A DNA stretch of 64,000 nucleotides. Origin: Crenobacter caeni. Lineage in GTDB: Bacteria; Pseudomonadota; Gammaproteobacteria; Burkholderiales; Chromobacteriaceae. The notes under the pieces are model-generated. The model was not told the origin of the DNA. It did not search any database and saw only the letters and a program-made list of their open reading frames with translations. Both the position numbers and the translations under genes were made by a program. Below are positions 18,155 through 26,421 of the stretch, one piece after another. The stretch is taken from assembly GCF_010435965.1 (NCBI RefSeq), contig NZ_JAAGAA010000007.1, positions 124,001 through 188,000 of the forward strand, given 5' to 3'. Each line of letters begins with the position of its first letter. Position 1 is the first letter of the stretch.

Positions 18155-18805
18155 TTGCGTCAGCGTTTCTTCCTTCCGTTTTGCCTCATTTCCCTGCTGG
18201 CTGCCTGTGGCAGCCAGACCTCCTTGCCGTCCGACCAGGTGGCGTCCAGTGGCCAGCTCAAGGCCACGGCCAGCGAAGCGGTAGCCGAAGCGGCACCCGC
18301 CAAGCCACCCGTCTTCGATTTTTCCGCAGACCCGATCGCCGCGTTCACCGAACGCATGTTGCCGCACGCGGCCGAGGCCGCCGAGCACCTGGGGGTCGAC
18401 CCCGAACTGATCATCGCGCACGCGGGGCTCGAGAGCGGCTGGGGCAAGAAGCCCATCCTGCTGCCGGACGGGCGCAACAGCCACAACCTGTTCAGCGTCA
18501 AGGCGTACAGCAACTGGGATGGCGACACCGTGAAGGTATGCACCACCGAGTACGAGGGCGGTCGGCGGGTGAAGAAGGTCGAGACTTTCCGCGCCTACAC
18601 CTCGTACGAGGAGGCATTCGCCGACTACGCGCAGTTGCTCAAGCAAAATGGCCGCTACAGCAAGGCGCTCGGGCAGGGCGACAACGCGCAGGGTTTCGCG
18701 CGCGGCCTGCAGAAGGGCGGCTACGCGACCGACCCGCGTTACGTCAGCAAGTTTGCCAACGTCGCGCGCAAGGTCGCGCGCGCAAGCGACAAGTTGAGCG
18801 CGTAA
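18155..18805 (+). CDS. FlgJ-type glucosaminidase lipoprotein
   Basis: 216 residues. Signal peptide with lipobox LAAC (Cys18) followed by Gly, then a Ser/Ala-rich linker and a FlgJ C-terminal-like peptidoglycan N-acetylglucosaminidase domain (residues about 60-205) with putative catalytic Glu93 in AHAGLESGWGKK. Family members cleave the glycan backbone of peptidoglycan; as an envelope lipoprotein it could help cell-wall remodelling or passage of a trans-envelope machine. Start is TTG at 18155, supported by AGGAG at 18145-18149. It is a clear paralogue of the domain ending at 18021, hence a tandem duplication. It lacks the FlgJ rod-scaffolding half and is not in a flagellar operon. Confidence 0.88.
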   Translation: MRQRFFLPFCLISLLAACGSQTSLPSDQVASSGQLKATASEAVAEAAPAKPPVFDFSADPIAAFTERMLPHAAEAAEHLGVDPELIIAHAGLESGWGKKPILLPDGRNSHNLFSVKAYSNWDGDTVKVCTTEYEGGRRVKKVETFRAYTSYEEAFADYAQLLKQNGRYSKALGQGDNAQGFARGLQKGGYATDPRYVSKFANVARKVARASDKLSA

Positions 18806-18861
18806 GCGCGGTCTTGGCTTGGCCGGTGGCGCGGTCTTCCTGGACGGCCCGTGGCAAGGGT

Positions 18862-18891
18862 TTGTCGAGCGTCAAAGATCCTCAATATAAA
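18862..18891 (+). promoter_or_regulatory. Predicted promoter of the chemoreceptor gene
   Basis: TTGTCG (18862-18867), an 18-base spacer and TATAAA (18886-18891). The predicted start near 18898 lies just upstream of an 18-base dyad (18910-18927) listed separately. Confidence 0.45.
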
Positions 18892-18909
18892 ATACGCATG
18901 TTTTTATTA

Positions 18910-18927
18910 GTGGATAATAATATCCAC
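18910..18927. promoter_or_regulatory. Inverted repeat GTGGATA-ATAA-TATCCAC, possible operator or mRNA hairpin
   Basis: Seven-base perfect arms with a four-base spacer, located at about +12 to +30 of the predicted chemoreceptor transcript. Its AT-rich composition contrasts with the surroundings. It may be a repressor site or a 5' stem-loop. The half-site TGGATA recurs in the palindrome upstream of cysD (44003-44014). Confidence 0.45.
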
Positions 18928-18977
18928 ATATTTTGGATCTAACGGCGTCCACCCGGGCGCAGCCGGAGACCTTGACC

Positions 18978-20369
18978 ATGTTCTACTGCCACCGCACTCT
19001 CAAGGCATTTTTGCAACCGATGGCCCAGGCCGCCCGTGAAGGTTACGACCTGACCCTGCGTCTGCCCGAGCAAGGCAGCCTTGCCGACGCCGGCCGCCTG
19101 ATCAACGGCTGGATCAAGGGCTTTGCAGACGCCGTCGGCAAGGCGGTCGCTGCAGCCATCCAGCTCTCCCGCCAGGCGCCGGCGCTCGCGGCGCTCGCCG
19201 GCAAGCTCGAGGCGCGCGCGCAGTCGCAGCAGCAGGGGGCGCAGGCGATCGCCGAGGCGAGCGCTGCGCTGGCGCAGACCGTGCAGTCGATCGCCGAGGG
19301 CGCGGCCGAGGCGTCCGCGTTTTCCGGCCAGGTGGCCGAAGCGGTGGCCAAGGCGCGCGAGGACGGTGCGGAGAACAGCCGTCAGGTGCTGGCGATCGGC
19401 GAGAGCACCGACGCGCTGACCCGGCAGATGAAGGCGCTGCGCGAGAGTTCCTTGTCGATCAGCGAGGTGGTCGAGCTGATCAAGCAGATCGCCGACCGCA
19501 CCCGCTTGCTGTCGCTGAATGCGGCGATCGAAGCGGCGCGTGCGGGCGAGCAGGGCCGCGGCTTCGCGGTGGTCGCCGACGAGGTGCGCAAGCTTGCCGA
19601 CCAGACCATGCAGGCGACGCAGAACGTCGAGACCCTGCTGGCGACGATCCAGCAGCAGGTCGGCGAGTCGGGCGAGACCGCCGACAGGATGGCGCACCTG
19701 GTCGAGCGCGGCGTCGAGCTGTCGTCGGCTGCCGGGGTCGCCGTCGAGACGGCTGCCGCCGATATCGGCACGCTGATCGGTCATGTGCACGCGATTGCCG
19801 AGGCGAGCGGCGCGCAGAGCGAGAAGGTATCCGGCATCGCCAGCCGGATCGGCGCCGTCGCCAGCGAAAGCGAGGCACAGCTGGCCGACGCGCACGCGCT
19901 CTCGCAAAGCGCGGGGCAGGTACGCGAGCGCAGCGACCAGTTGCTGTCCGCACTCGGCCGCTTCCGTTTTGAAGGCCACCAGCAGTGCCGCCGCATGATC
20001 GAGGGGGTGATCGACGCATGGCGCCTCGAACGGATCGAGGGGGACGACATCGACCGCCGGCTGGTCGAGCTGTGCCGCGCGCAGGGCGCGATCGAGATGG
20101 TGTGCGTGACCGACCGCAACGGCCGCCAGCTGAGCGCCGACGTCGCGCCGGGGCATTTCGACGCGGACGGGCGCAAGAACAACTGGAGCGACCGCAGCTG
20201 GTTCCGCGACGCCGTCGCGGCGGATGACGTGGTCGTCTCCGACCTCTACCGTTCGGTCGACACCAACGAATACTGCTTTACCGTGTCGGCACCGCTGAAA
20301 GACCGCCAAGGTACGCTGATCGGCGTGATCGAGGCCGACGTCAACTTCAGCCACCTCACCGGATTGTAA
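18978..20369 (+). CDS. Cytoplasmic methyl-accepting chemotaxis protein with C-terminal PDC/Cache-like domain
   Basis: 463 residues from the ATG at 18978 (GGAG upstream). No signal peptide, no membrane span and no HAMP domain. The signalling coiled coil covers residues about 75-330, with the hairpin tip [20 protein letters not shown] (171-190) followed by [17 protein letters not shown]. Relative to the common IAxQTNLLALNAA tip, Gln and Asn are both replaced by Arg. Residues about 335-463 resemble a PDC/Cache half: [18 protein letters not shown] and a strand pattern ending [12 protein letters not shown]. Cache domains are nearly always periplasmic and N-terminal, so this order and location are unusual. 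The ligand is unknown; a cytoplasmic metabolite is inferred. Confidence 0.85.
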   Translation: MFYCHRTLKAFLQPMAQAAREGYDLTLRLPEQGSLADAGRLINGWIKGFADAVGKAVAAAIQLSRQAPALAALAGKLEARAQSQQQGAQAIAEASAALAQTVQSIAEGAAEASAFSGQVAEAVAKAREDGAENSRQVLAIGESTDALTRQMKALRESSLSISEVVELIKQIADRTRLLSLNAAIEAARAGEQGRGFAVVADEVRKLADQTMQATQNVETLLATIQQQVGESGETADRMAHLVERGVELSSAAGVAVETAAADIGTLIGHVHAIAEASGAQSEKVSGIASRIGAVASESEAQLADAHALSQSAGQVRERSDQLLSALGRFRFEGHQQCRRMIEGVIDAWRLERIEGDDIDRRLVELCRAQGAIEMVCVTDRNGRQLSADVAPGHFDADGRKNNWSDRSWFRDAVAADDVVVSDLYRSVDTNEYCFTVSAPLKDRQGTLIGVIEADVNFSHLTGL

Positions 20370-20440
20370 GCGGCGCAGCTGGCAGCGGGGCCGGACGCAG
20401 CCTATAGCGGGGGCGTTCCCAGCAAGGTAAGGAGGCTGCC

Positions 20441-21232
20441 ATGCCCGCTCGCGTGCTGTTGTTGCTGCAAGCCCATCCCTCTTCATTCGACGCGCGGGCG
20501 CAGGCCAGGGGCCAGGCGCTCGCGTTTGCGCGTGCGCGCGAGGCCGAGCTCGACGTCGTGGTGCTACTGGATGCGTCGTCCCGCCTGTCCGGTGCCGAAG
20601 CTTCGGTGACGGCGCTGTTTACCCATCAGGAAGAAGGCGACGACGCATGGCACCACGCGCACGCGCTGTCGGCGGCTGTCGCCGAGGAAGCGCGGGCAGC
20701 GGGTGTGGCGTGCACGGTGCGCGACGTCGAGACAGCCCACCCGCTTGCGCTGCTGTCCGAAACCGAAGCAGCCTGCGACCTGGTCGTTCTCGAGCGTGGC
20801 GCCGCCACCTTGCGTTTCTTGCCGCATTACCTGGAGGGTGCGAGCCGGCCCTGCCTGCTGGCCGGACGGCAGGGTTCGGGGCCGGTGCTCGTCGCTTACG
20901 ACGGGGGCGCCGCCAGCGCGCGGTCTCTGCAGCAGCTTCTATGGCTGGGACTGGGTCACGCGGGCGTCACCGTACTGTCGCTGGGGGTGGACGCCGAGGC
21001 GGATGCGGGAGTGGCGAAAAGCTATTTCGCCGCGCACGCGATCGCCGCGCAATGCGTGACGCACCCCTCGGGCGGGCACCCTGCCATCCAGATCGGGGCC
21101 GAGGCGCAGGCGCTGGACGCCAGGCTGGTGGTGCTGGGTGTGCGCGGCCGCCACGGCTGGCGCCGCGCGCTGACCGGGTCGACCTGCCGGCGCTTGTTGC
21201 AGGGCGATCGCGCCTTGCTGCTGGTGCCCTGA
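20441..21232 (+). CDS. Tandem universal stress protein (UspA family)
   Basis: 263 residues made of two Usp-like domains (about 1-140 and 146-263). The second carries the ATP-binding signature G-2x-G-9x-G-S: GVRGRHGWRRALTGST near residues 231-246. The first half lacks that signature and is probably degenerate. A strong AAGGAGG site lies eight bases before the ATG at 20441. Family members respond to starvation or oxidative and redox stress; the partner is unknown. It stands alone between the chemoreceptor and a small membrane ORF. Confidence 0.85.
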   Translation: MPARVLLLLQAHPSSFDARAQARGQALAFARAREAELDVVVLLDASSRLSGAEASVTALFTHQEEGDDAWHHAHALSAAVAEEARAAGVACTVRDVETAHPLALLSETEAACDLVVLERGAATLRFLPHYLEGASRPCLLAGRQGSGPVLVAYDGGAASARSLQQLLWLGLGHAGVTVLSLGVDAEADAGVAKSYFAAHAIAAQCVTHPSGGHPAIQIGAEAQALDARLVVLGVRGRHGWRRALTGSTCRRLLQGDRALLLVP

Positions 21233-21350
21233 AACAGGCATAAAAACCACAAGAAACATGTGCTTGCCCGTTTTGGGGCATGTAAGGCTGGGGCGGTCGG
21301 CCGGGCACGGGTATCTTGGCGTCACGTGCCGACCGGGAGATGGGGGACCG

Positions 21351-21536
21351 ATGCCGGAGCCGATTGTCCTGTTCAAGCTGTTGCTGAGGTGTCTGCTCTT
21401 CTTGTGCGTGCAGCTTTGCCTGTGGCGGCTGCTCAGGCGCCTGGCGCGGGCCGTGCAGCCGCTTGCGGACAACGGGGACGCCGCCGCGCCCCCGTTTCAG
21501 GCGACTTCCGCCAGGGCGGACGATCAGCCGCGGTGA
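21351..21536 (+). CDS. Small membrane protein, 61 aa (uncertain)
   Basis: From the ATG at 21351 the product has one strong hydrophobic segment ([20 protein letters not shown]) followed by a basic patch LLRRLARAV and a polar tail, the pattern of a single-span inner-membrane miniprotein with its C terminus inside. A GGGAGA lies 12 bases upstream. It overlaps the 3' end of the convergent fbp gene by 13 bases. I do not recognise a family and it could be spurious. Confidence 0.4.
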   Translation: MPEPIVLFKLLLRCLLFLCVQLCLWRLLRRLARAVQPLADNGDAAAPPFQATSARADDQPR

Positions 21537-22528
21537 TACGCGGTCACGCGTTCGACTTCCTCGCGCGAGCCCAGGAACACCGCGACGCGCTCGTGCAGCC
21601 CGGCAGGTTCGATCTCCATGATGCGCGTATGGCCGTTGGTCGCCATGCCACCCGCCTGTTCGACGATGAACGCCATCGGGTTACCTTCGTACATCAGGCG
21701 CAGCTTGCCCGGCTTGGCCGGGTCACGCGCGTCCTTCGGGTACATGAAGATGCCGCCGCGGGTCAGGATGCGGTGCACCTCGGCGACCATCGACGCGACC
21801 CAGCGCATGTTGTAGTCCTTGTTCAGTGGCCCGGTCTTGCCGGCGAGCAACTCGTCGACGTAGCGTTTGACCGGCGCCTCCCAGTGCCGCATGTTCGACA
21901 TGTTGATCGCGAACTCGCCGGTGGCTGCCGGTACCTTCATCTGCGGATGGGTCAGCACGAAGCCGCCTTGCTCGCGGTCCAGCGTGAAACCGTACACGCC
22001 GTTGCCGAAGGTCAGCACCAGCATGGTCTGCGGGCCGTACACGGTGTAGCCGGCGGCGACCTGGCGGGTGCCCGGCTGCAGGAAGTCGGCTTCGGTCGGG
22101 TGGCCGGTCACCGATTCGGGGCACTCGAGCACCGAGAAGATGGTGCCGACCGAGATGTTGACGTCGATGTTCGACGAGCCATCCAGCGGGTCGAACAGCA
22201 AGAGGTAGCGGCCGCGCGGCAGGCCGTCCGGGATCGAGTACGGCAACTCCATCTCCTCGGACGCCATCGCGGCGAGGTTGCCGCCCCATTCGTTGGCTTC
22301 CAGGAGCACGTCGTTGGCGATCACGTCGAGTTTCTTCTGCGCCTCGCCCTGCACGTTGCCGGTGCCGGCCTCGCCCAGGATGCCGGCGAGCGCGCCCTTG
22401 TTCACCGAGTGCGAGATCGCCTTGCACGCGCGGGCGATCGTCTCGATCAGGTGGCGCAAATCGGGCGGCAGCGCGCCGGCCTCGCGTTGTTGCTCGATCA
22501 AAAAGCGGGAGAGGGAAGTGCGGCTCAT
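21524..22528 (-). CDS. fbp: Fructose-1,6-bisphosphatase class I
   Basis: 334 residues; hydrolyses fructose 1,6-bisphosphate in gluconeogenesis. Metal-binding motif [20 protein letters not shown] is present (about residues 112-131), along with the active-site region [18 protein letters not shown] and [20 protein letters not shown]. Leftward, ATG at 22528 with GAGGA upstream. Its promoter has a perfect -10 box. Presence next to acnB and a LysR regulator suggests a central-carbon neighbourhood, without proof of shared regulation. Confidence 0.96.
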   Translation of the reverse strand: MSRTSLSRFLIEQQREAGALPPDLRHLIETIARACKAISHSVNKGALAGILGEAGTGNVQGEAQKKLDVIANDVLLEANEWGGNLAAMASEEMELPYSIPDGLPRGRYLLLFDPLDGSSNIDVNISVGTIFSVLECPESVTGHPTEADFLQPGTRQVAAGYTVYGPQTMLVLTFGNGVYGFTLDREQGGFVLTHPQMKVPAATGEFAINMSNMRHWEAPVKRYVDELLAGKTGPLNKDYNMRWVASMVAEVHRILTRGGIFMYPKDARDPAKPGKLRLMYEGNPMAFIVEQAGGMATNGHTRIMEIEPAGLHERVAVFLGSREEVERVTAYHRG

Positions 22529-22579
22529 CGGAAGTCCTCGGGTCTTGGGTGGCGCGGGCCTTGCGCCCGTTTGCGCGCG

Positions 22580-22585
22580 ATTATA
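22580..22585 (-). promoter_or_regulatory. -10 box TATAAT of fbp
   Basis: On the minus strand TATAAT reads from 22585 to 22580, about 52 bases upstream of the fbp ATG. The -35 region is a poor match (TGTCAT at 17-base spacing). A perfect hairpin, GCCGGCA/TGCCGGC with a 3-base loop, lies just upstream at 22609-22625; it has no T-run in the lysR direction. Confidence 0.5.
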
Positions 22586-22655
22586 CGGCAGCGGCCCTTG
22601 CGATGACAGCCGGCAGCTTGCCGGCCTTGTTTGATGCGGGGCGCGTGGCGGGCGC

Positions 22656-23540
22656 TCAGCCGGCCGCCGCCTCTTCTTCCAGCCAGTGGCAGAAGGCGCC
22701 GGCGGCCGCGTCGTGGCTCGCCGCGCGCGGCGCGACCCAGCAATAGCCGCGCACCGGCATCTCCGGACCGGCGAGCGGCGCGATGAGCATGTCCGCGTCG
22801 ATCAGCCGCCTGGCCAGAGGCAGCGGGCCGAGTACCACACCCAGGCCTTCGACGGCCGCCTGTAGCGCGAACGAGAAACGGTCGAAGTGCAGCGTGTTTT
22901 GCGGCTTGAGCTCGGGCACGCCGGCGAGCGTCAGCCAGCGCTGCCATGCGGTCGGCCGGGTGTCGGCGTAAAGGAGGGTGTGGCGGGCGAGGTCGGCCGC
23001 GTGGCGGATGGGTTGTCCGGCGGCGAGCCGCGGGTGGACAAGCGGCAGTTCGTGTTCGGCGAGGAAGGGTTTGGCGATGTGGCCGGGCCAGTCGCCCGGG
23101 CCGCGGCGGATCGCGATGTCGAACGGCGTGTCCAGCCGGCTGATGTCTCGGTCCGAACTCATCAGGTGCAGTTCGACCTCGGGGTGGCGCGCGCGAAATC
23201 GATGGAGGCGCGGCAGCAACCAGAACATGGCGAACGTCGGCGTCGAGTTGACGGTCAGCCGGCGCGGGCGGTCCGCGTTTCTCAGCTGGCTGGTCGCGTT
23301 GGCGATCAGGTCGAGGCCATCCTGCACCTGCACGAGGTAGCGCCAGCCGGCGTCGGTCAGGCGCACCCGGCCGCCGCTGCGCGCGAACAGTGCGGTCCCC
23401 AGCCACTCTTCCAGCTGCCTGATCTGCTTGCTCACAGCGCCGTGGGTGACGAACAGCTCTTCGGCGGCGGCCGAAAAGCTCTCCAGCCTTGCCGCAGCCT
23501 CGAATACGCGCAGGGCGTTCAGTGGTGGGTAGGTGTTCAT
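22656..23540 (-). CDS. LysR family transcriptional regulator, GcvA-like
   Basis: 294 residues. The N-terminal winged helix-turn-helix covers about residues 5-65 ([20 protein letters not shown], then [17 protein letters not shown]), as in the GcvA/AmpR/TrpI subgroup. The periplasmic-binding-like effector domain begins near [18 protein letters not shown]. It is divergent from acnB with 143 bases between, and a perfect 17-base dyad lies three bases upstream of its start codon, typical of autoregulation and possible control of the divergent gene. The co-inducer is unknown. Confidence 0.88.
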   Translation of the reverse strand: MNTYPPLNALRVFEAAARLESFSAAAEELFVTHGAVSKQIRQLEEWLGTALFARSGGRVRLTDAGWRYLVQVQDGLDLIANATSQLRNADRPRRLTVNSTPTFAMFWLLPRLHRFRARHPEVELHLMSSDRDISRLDTPFDIAIRRGPGDWPGHIAKPFLAEHELPLVHPRLAAGQPIRHAADLARHTLLYADTRPTAWQRWLTLAGVPELKPQNTLHFDRFSFALQAAVEGLGVVLGPLPLARRLIDADMLIAPLAGPEMPVRGYCWVAPRAASHDAAAGAFCHWLEEEAAAG

Positions 23541-23543
23541 GTG

Positions 23544-23560
23544 TGTGAGTTTAACTCACA
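23544..23560. promoter_or_regulatory. LysR-type operator TGTGAGTT-T-AACTCACA
   Basis: Perfect 8-base arms around one base; it contains the T-N11-A dyad expected for LysR-type proteins (T at 23546, A at 23558). It lies just upstream of the lysR start. A possible rightward promoter (TTAACT at 23551-23556, 16-base spacer, AATAAT at 23573-23578) overlaps its right arm, so one dyad could control both directions. Confidence 0.6.
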
Positions 23561-23683
23561 GATGCTGTGGCGAATAATCCTTTGTCTTAGCGGGGTCGCT
23601 GGCGTTACGCTAAAGCCCGTGTCGTAAAGCGCGGTGGTGCGTCCGCCGCCCAAGTCAAATCAACAAACGCAAAGGTAAGAACC

Positions 23684-26275
23684 ATGCTCGAAGCCTACCG
23701 CCAGCACGTCGCCGAACGCGCGCAGCTGGGCATCCCGCCGCTGCCCCTGTCCGCCAAGCAGACCGCCGACCTGGTCGAACTGATCAAGAACCCGCCGGCT
23801 GGCGAGGAGGATTTCCTGGTCGAGCTGATCACGCACCGCGTGCCGCCGGGCGTCGACGACGCGGCCAAGGTCAAGGCTTCGTTCCTGGCCGCCGTCGCCG
23901 AAGGCTCGGTCGCGACCCCGCTGCTGACCCGCGCGCAGGCGACCGAACTGTTGGGCACCATGCTCGGCGGCTACAACATCCAGCCGCTGGTCGACCTGCT
24001 GGACGACGAGGCGGTGGCTGCCGTCGCCGCGGCCGGCCTGAAGAAGACCCTGCTGATGTTCGACTCCTTCCACGACGTGAAGGAGAAGATGGACAAGGGC
24101 AACGCGCACGCGCGTGAAGTCGTCGAATCCTGGGCCAACGCCGAGTGGTTCACCAGCCGTCCGGCGGTGCCGGAGAAGATCACCGTCACCGTGTTCAAGG
24201 TGCCGGGCGAGACCAACACCGACGATTTGTCGCCGGCGCCGGACGCGACCACCCGCCCGGACATCCCGATGCACTACCTGGCGATGCTGAAGAACACCCG
24301 TCCGGACGCGGCGTTCAAGCCGGAAGAAGACGGCAAGCGCGGCCCGATCCAGTTCATCGAAGACCTCAAGCAGAAGGGCCACCTGGTCGCCTACGTCGGC
24401 GACGTGGTCGGCACCGGCTCCAGCCGCAAGAGCGCGACCAACAGCGTGATCTGGGCGACCGGCGAGGACATCCCCTTCGTGCCGAACAAGCGCTTCGGCG
24501 GCGTGTGCCTGGGTGGCAAGATCGCGCCGATCTTCTTCAACACGCAGGAAGACTCGGGCGCGCTGCCGATCGAAGTCGACGTCTCCAAGATGGAGATGGG
24601 CGACGTGATCGACATCTACCCGTATGAAGGCAAGGTCGAGAAGGCCGGCGAGAAGATCGCCGACTTCGCGCTCAAGAGCGAAGTGCTGCTGGACGAAGTG
24701 CGCGCCGGCGGCCGCATCAACCTGATCATCGGCCGTGGCCTGACCGCCAAGGCGCGCGAGGCGCTGGGTCTGGCCGCTTCCGCCGAGTTCCGCCTGCCCA
24801 AACAGCCGGCCGACTCCGGTAAGGGTTTCAGCTTGGCGCAGAAGATGGTCGGCCGCGCCTGCGGTCTGGCCGAAGGCCAGGGCGTGCGCCCAGGCACCTA
24901 CTGCGAACCGAAGATGACCACCGTCGGCTCGCAGGACACCACCGGCCCGATGACCCGCGACGAACTCAAAGACCTGGCGTGCCTGGGCTTCTCGGCGGAC
25001 CTCGTGATGCAGTCGTTCTGCCACACCGCGGCCTACCCGAAGCCGGTCGACGTGCGCATGCACAAGGACCTGCCGGCCTTCATCAGCACCCGCGGCGGCG
25101 TGTCCCTGCGCCCGGGCGACGGCGTGATCCACAGCTGGCTCAACCGCCTGCTGCTGCCGGACACCGTCGGCACCGGCGGCGACAGCCACACTCGCTTCCC
25201 GATCGGCATCTCCTTCCCGGCAGGTTCCGGCCTGGTGGCATTCGCCGCCGCCACCGGCGTGATGCCGCTGGATATGCCCGAGTCGGTGCTGGTGCGCTTC
25301 AAGGGCCAGCTGCAGCCGGGCGTCACCCTGCGTGACCTGGTCGGCGCGATCCCGCTCTACGCGATCAAGCAGGGCCTGCTGACTGTCGCCAAGGCCGGCA
25401 AGAAGAACATCTTCTCCGGCCGCATCCTCGAGATCGAGGGTCTGCCTGACCTCAAGGTCGAGCAGGCGTTCGAGCTGTCCGACGCTGCCGCCGAGCGTTC
25501 GGCCGCCGCCTGCGCGATCGCGCTGAACAAGGCGCCGGTCGTCGAGTACATGCGCTCCAACATCACCCTGATGAAGTGGATGATCGCCGAAGGCTACCAG
25601 GACGCGCGCACGCTGGAGCGCCGCATCAAGGCGATGGAAGCGTGGATCGAGAACGGTGAACTCCTGAAGGCCGACGCCGACGCCGAGTACGCGGCGGTGA
25701 TCGAGATCGACCTGGCCGACATCAAGGAGCCGATTGTCGCCTGCCCGAACGACCCGGACGACGTGAAGTTCATGTCCGAAGTTGCCGGCACCAAGATCGA
25801 CGAAGTGTTCATCGGCTCGTGCATGACCAACATCGGCCACTTCCGCGCGGCATCCAAGCTGTTGGAAGGCAAGCAGGACATCCCGGTGCGCCTGTGGGTC
25901 GCCCCGCCGACCAAGATGGACGCCAAGCAGCTGACCGAAGAAGGGCACTACGGCGTGCTCGGCCGCGCCGGCGCGCGCATGGAAATGCCGGGCTGCTCGC
26001 TGTGCATGGGTAACCAGGCGCAGGTGCGCGAAGGCGCGACCGTGATGTCGACCTCGACCCGCAACTTTCCGAACCGTCTGGGCAAGAACACCAACGTGTT
26101 CCTGGGCTCGGCGGAACTGGCGGCGATCTGCTCCAAGCTGGGCAAGATCCCGTCGGTCGAGGAGTACCAGGCCAATATCGGCATCATCAACGAGAAGGGC
26201 GCCGAGGTGTACAAGTACCTGAACTTCGACCAGATCCAGGAGTATGTGGACGAGGCGAACTCGGTCTCGGTGTAA
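23684..26275 (+). CDS. acnB: Aconitate hydratase B (bifunctional aconitase / 2-methylisocitrate dehydratase)
   Basis: 863 residues, the standard AcnB length and domain order: HEAT-like N-terminal domain (about 1-160), swivel domain with [18 protein letters not shown] (about 245-262), then the iron-sulphur catalytic domains. [4Fe-4S] ligands are Cys of [13 protein letters not shown] and the paired Cys of [24 protein letters not shown] is the active-site loop. It interconverts citrate and isocitrate in the TCA cycle and doubles as an iron-responsive RNA-binding protein in E. coli. AAAGGTAAGAACC precedes the ATG. A strong terminator follows. Confidence 0.97.
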   Translation: MLEAYRQHVAERAQLGIPPLPLSAKQTADLVELIKNPPAGEEDFLVELITHRVPPGVDDAAKVKASFLAAVAEGSVATPLLTRAQATELLGTMLGGYNIQPLVDLLDDEAVAAVAAAGLKKTLLMFDSFHDVKEKMDKGNAHAREVVESWANAEWFTSRPAVPEKITVTVFKVPGETNTDDLSPAPDATTRPDIPMHYLAMLKNTRPDAAFKPEEDGKRGPIQFIEDLKQKGHLVAYVGDVVGTGSSRKSATNSVIWATGEDIPFVPNKRFGGVCLGGKIAPIFFNTQEDSGALPIEVDVSKMEMGDVIDIYPYEGKVEKAGEKIADFALKSEVLLDEVRAGGRINLIIGRGLTAKAREALGLAASAEFRLPKQPADSGKGFSLAQKMVGRACGLAEGQGVRPGTYCEPKMTTVGSQDTTGPMTRDELKDLACLGFSADLVMQSFCHTAAYPKPVDVRMHKDLPAFISTRGGVSLRPGDGVIHSWLNRLLLPDTVGTGGDSHTRFPIGISFPAGSGLVAFAAATGVMPLDMPESVLVRFKGQLQPGVTLRDLVGAIPLYAIKQGLLTVAKAGKKNIFSGRILEIEGLPDLKVEQAFELSDAAAERSAAACAIALNKAPVVEYMRSNITLMKWMIAEGYQDARTLERRIKAMEAWIENGELLKADADAEYAAVIEIDLADIKEPIVACPNDPDDVKFMSEVAGTKIDEVFIGSCMTNIGHFRAASKLLEGKQDIPVRLWVAPPTKMDAKQLTEEGHYGVLGRAGARMEMPGCSLCMGNQAQVREGATVMSTSTRNFPNRLGKNTNVFLGSAELAAICSKLGKIPSVEEYQANIGIINEKGAEVYKYLNFDQIQEYVDEANSVSV

Positions 26276-26293
26276 GCCGTAAGCCCGCAGGAC

Positions 26294-26320
26294 AGCCCCG
26301 CCGGATGGCGGGGCTTTTTT
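26294..26320 (+). terminator. Rho-independent terminator of acnB
   Basis: AGCCCCGCC (26294-26302) and GGCGGGGCT (26307-26315) form a perfect 9-bp stem with a GGAT loop, followed by six T residues. The in-frame ATG at 26305 sits in this loop and is rejected as the start of the next gene. Confidence 0.93.
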
Positions 26321-26359
26321 CTGGCTGTGGCCTAGCTGTTTGCTCGGGTATGGTGCACA

Positions 26360-26376
26360 AAATTCAATTGGAATTT
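26360..26376. promoter_or_regulatory. Inverted repeat AAATTC-AATTG-GAATTT upstream of the transferase gene
   Basis: Six-base perfect arms with a 5-base spacer in a short AT-rich patch 46 bases before the predicted start codon of the EptB-like gene. A two-component or repressor site is possible; no regulator is encoded nearby. Confidence 0.35.
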
Positions 26377-26421
26377 CGTGCTAGCATGGCTGCCCTGACG
26401 CTTATGACGGCTTGCCATCCC

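Noticed and set aside
22609-22625. Hairpin GCCGGCA-GCT-TGCCGGC as the lysR terminator
   Set aside because: In the leftward direction no T-run follows the stem, so it is not a convincing terminator.
26305-26421. Longer N terminus for the EptB-like protein
   Set aside because: The ATG at 26305 lies in the loop of the acnB terminator, and the added residues are unlike a membrane-protein start.
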